DNA from: Puniceicoccales bacterium
Lineage (GTDB): Bacteria; Verrucomicrobiota; Verrucomicrobiia; Opitutales; JAIRLM01
Assembly (NCBI GenBank): GCA_031281635.1
Contig: JAITFC010000062.1
Span: forward strand, 1-8,924
Length of the DNA: 8,924 bases
Reading direction: 5' to 3'
In this document: piece by piece, positions 7,531-8,924 of the stretch
Numbering within the stretch: the stretch's first letter is position 1
Layout: each line of letters opens with the position of its first letter
Notes under the pieces: generated by a model
The model's database searches: none
Told to the model about the DNA's origin: nothing
Seen by the model: only the letters and a program-made list of their open reading frames with translations
Translations under genes and position numbers: made by a program

Positions 7531-7742
7531 CATTTAGAAATCGTGCGAGAAGAAGGAACGCCAGTCCTCTTCATAGACCAGAATTGGGACGGATATGCTG
7601 GCGTTGGCATTAGGTAGTCCGGCCGGGATTATGAGCTGTTTATGCAGCGGGCAAATGGCGTGACGGAAATTGTTGGACCAGTAAAGAACGAAGCGAAAAA
7701 ATAAATGGTTATCCCTGTTTTCATAAAAAGTTGAAGTATATT
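7531..7742 (+). pseudogene. Decayed duplicate of the C-terminal end of the protease-like protein
   Basis: Positions 7537-7617 match 6474-6554 of the intact gene at 72 of 81 bases by my hand alignment, without gaps. The encoded segment EIVREEGTPVLFIDQNWDGY keeps the Asn-Trp of the active-site motif. The codon matching W711 (TGG) is TAG at 7615-7617. Past this stop the same frame reads DYELFMQRANGVTEIV, matching FELFYQTTNGETRVV of the intact protein after a deletion of about 15 residues. A shift to another frame near the A-run at 7695-7701 then restores EKINGYPCF, matching EKIEGYPCF. With an internal stop, a deletion, a frameshift and no N-terminal part, this is a remnant. The Cys and His regions are absent from the 7459-7536 stretch upstream, where the minus-strand gene begins. 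Confidence 0.82.
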
Positions 7743-7800
7743 GTGAGCGCCCGTGATTTATGCGTATTTCACCAAATTACAACTAAATCGCAAAGCTTGA

Positions 7801-7965
7801 CATCAATATACCCGTTGCAAAATTCTTGACTGGCAATTGGGGGTGCGAGAATTTTACGAATGCGGTGCCTGGAAAGTTCTCCCTGGTCTGGCCAAAAAAA
7901 ATCTTCCAGAAATTACTGCTTTTCCCATCGAAGATTGGGTGGTGATGGCAAAAATTGTGGCATAA
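7801..7965 (+). pseudogene. C-terminal fragment resembling a GNAT N-acetyltransferase
   Basis: The frame opens after a TGA at 7798-7800 and ends at TAA 7963-7965, giving 54 codons with no ATG or GTG near its beginning. It reads CKILDWQLGVREFYECGAWK and ends EDWVVMAKIVA. This resembles the end of GNAT acetyltransferases, where a vLdWN motif leads into xxFYExxGA and a final strand. The acetyl-CoA-binding Arg/Gln-x-x-Gly-x-Gly/Ala segment that should come first is missing, so this can only be the tail of a truncated gene. The exact 18-bp repeat at 7812-7829 falls inside it. The match is by eye and the fragment is short, so the assignment is tentative. Confidence 0.45.
7812..7829. repeat. Right copy of the exact 18-bp inverted repeat
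   Basis: CCGTTGCAAAATTCTTGA is the exact reverse complement of 6885-6902. The pair encloses about 945 bp holding the minus-strand membrane gene and the protease remnant. There is no transposase between them, and I cannot identify flanking target-site duplications. Confidence 0.6.
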
Positions 7966-7971
7966 ATACTC

Positions 7972-8002
7972 TTGACATTCCGCGTCTGTCACGCATGAGA
8001 AT
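7972..8002 (+). promoter_or_regulatory. Promoter candidate before the right-edge membrane gene
   Basis: A perfect TTGACA at 7972-7977 is followed 19 bases later by GAGAAT (4 of 6 matches to TATAAT). The spacing is long, and the -10 ends only 6 nt before the ATG at 8009. A second perfect TTGACA at 7797-7802 has no -10 at a proper distance. Both are weak calls. Confidence 0.25.
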
Positions 8003-8008
8003 CCCACC

Positions 8009-8924
8009 ATGGCTTTAGACTTTTTTTTCGACGTTGCGACTAATCTTCGATTGGCCGATGCTGCATTTGCCGCTGATGTGCTAAAGGAATTGGATCGCGC
8101 ATGCATCACGCATGTTCGGAAGGATTTCTTGGTGCAGGGCAAGCTTGTCGCATATGTAAGTCTTTTCAACCCAATCCTCGCGAGTGCCTTAAAACAGTTA
8201 AATGTAACCTGTGAGTCGTCTTCGCTCGTAGATCATTTTTCCGCATTTCTCCGGACATTCGGCCGCCTTGTTGTGCAAACATTTCTTTCGCCGTTTTTAA
8301 TACTTTTTTCTCCCATTACACACCTTGCTAAGACTAACGCAGAACAGAATGCGTATGTTTCCGGGGAGTTAAACGCGGAAGGCATTCGAAAATATATCGC
8401 AAAACAACAGGAATTGCATAGCGAAGTGACCATTGCAATTGGAGAAAACCCTTTAGCCCTGGATCACTACTTAGATGTTCGAAATAGAGTAAAAAGTCTG
8501 ATCTTTTACATTCCTGAAGAGCATACGACCCCAGAATCATTGGCGCTGGTAGCTTGCCGCTTTAATACCCCGGTGAAGCTTTTGTTTGTTTATCGTTGCG
8601 TTTCCGGGATTCTTTCCTTATGCGTACTGTCTGCCATATGGCTTGCCTGTTTTTCTGTCATTGGAACGACATCACTTTTGTATATTTCTATCCCGAGCCT
8701 ACTTTGGAGTTTGGTGAATATATATATCAAACGGCAGGCATCAATTAATGCAATTGCCTCGCTCCTGGCATCTGAGAGCATCACAGGCGAGAGTGATTTG
8801 AAATCAGCAATGCGAATGTTGCATTTACAGCTCGCTTCTAGCTTTAGGATTTTACGCAACTGGTTGATCGACAATTTAGTACATGTCTTTATGGATGTTC
8901 TGGCTCTTTGTTGTGTAATAAATG
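8009..8924 (+). CDS. Multi-pass membrane protein of unknown function, partial at C-terminus
   Basis: The frame starts at ATG 8009, the first start codon after an in-frame TGA at 7973, and stays open for 305 codons to the right edge. A weak GAGA lies 8 nt upstream of the start. I do not recognise the family. Residues 1-75 look soluble and helical. A hydrophobic stretch at about 80-105 (LVVQTFLSPFLILF) may be the first membrane segment. Residues 106-187 are soluble and charged. Residues 191-240 form two adjacent membrane helices, then comes another soluble helix region. A new hydrophobic stretch begins just before the edge (VHVFMDVLALCCVI). Alternating membrane pairs and soluble segments could fit a transporter or secretion-type protein, but no motif supports a choice. 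The opposite-strand frame at 7783-8169 has no recognisable features and is probably a shadow. Confidence 0.7.
   Translation, partial: MALDFFFDVATNLRLADAAFAADVLKELDRACITHVRKDFLVQGKLVAYVSLFNPILASALKQLNVTCESSSLVDHFSAFLRTFGRLVVQTFLSPFLILFSPITHLAKTNAEQNAYVSGELNAEGIRKYIAKQQELHSEVTIAIGENPLALDHYLDVRNRVKSLIFYIPEEHTTPESLALVACRFNTPVKLLFVYRCVSGILSLCVLSAIWLACFSVIGTTSLLYISIPSLLWSLVNIYIKRQASINAIASLLASESITGESDLKSAMRMLHLQLASSFRILRNWLIDNLVHVFMDVLALCCVIN

Noticed and set aside
7783..8169. Minus-strand open frame of 128 codons
   Set aside because: It overlaps the start of the well-supported plus-strand membrane gene and the GNAT-like fragment, and has no recognisable domain or membrane segment.

Overview
The window looks like bacterial chromosome, probably from the PVC superphylum and perhaps Verrucomicrobiota. 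The main clue is the threonyl-tRNA synthetase: it has no TGS domain, and its catalytic core has a long segment before the NCPGH motif and a TVYRWEQSGEL motif 2, a combination I associate with planctomycete and verrucomicrobial enzymes. This is recall, not a search. Few starts have a clear Shine-Dalgarno sequence, and several are GTG.

Positions 1-4310 are mostly housekeeping. On the minus strand lie a SpoU/TrmH-family RNA 2'-O-methyltransferase, coaE (dephospho-CoA kinase) and a membrane protein that runs off the left edge. The membrane protein has an acidic tail containing a 26-residue repeat, and its frame lacks an ATG near the start. thrS is transcribed divergently from the methyltransferase, with about 76 bp between them. 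Enzymatically the two form a tRNA/rRNA pair and coaE supplies coenzyme A.

Positions 4311-8008 are accessory. A 776-residue protein has a hydrophobic N-terminus, a long unrecognised N-terminal half, and a C-terminal half with a papain-like Cys/His/Asn layout (C374, H656, N700). Behind it come a cluster of inverted repeats, a convergent minus-strand membrane protein with a possible degenerate zinc-ribbon tail, a decayed second copy of the protease C-terminus, and the C-terminal piece of what looks like a GNAT acetyltransferase. An exact 18-bp inverted repeat brackets the minus-strand gene plus the protease remnant. I read this as a duplicated protease locus broken by insertion and deletion.

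Positions 8009-8924 hold the first 305 codons of an unrecognised multi-pass membrane protein that continues past the right edge. I saw no rRNA, tRNA, CRISPR array, transposase or integrase.
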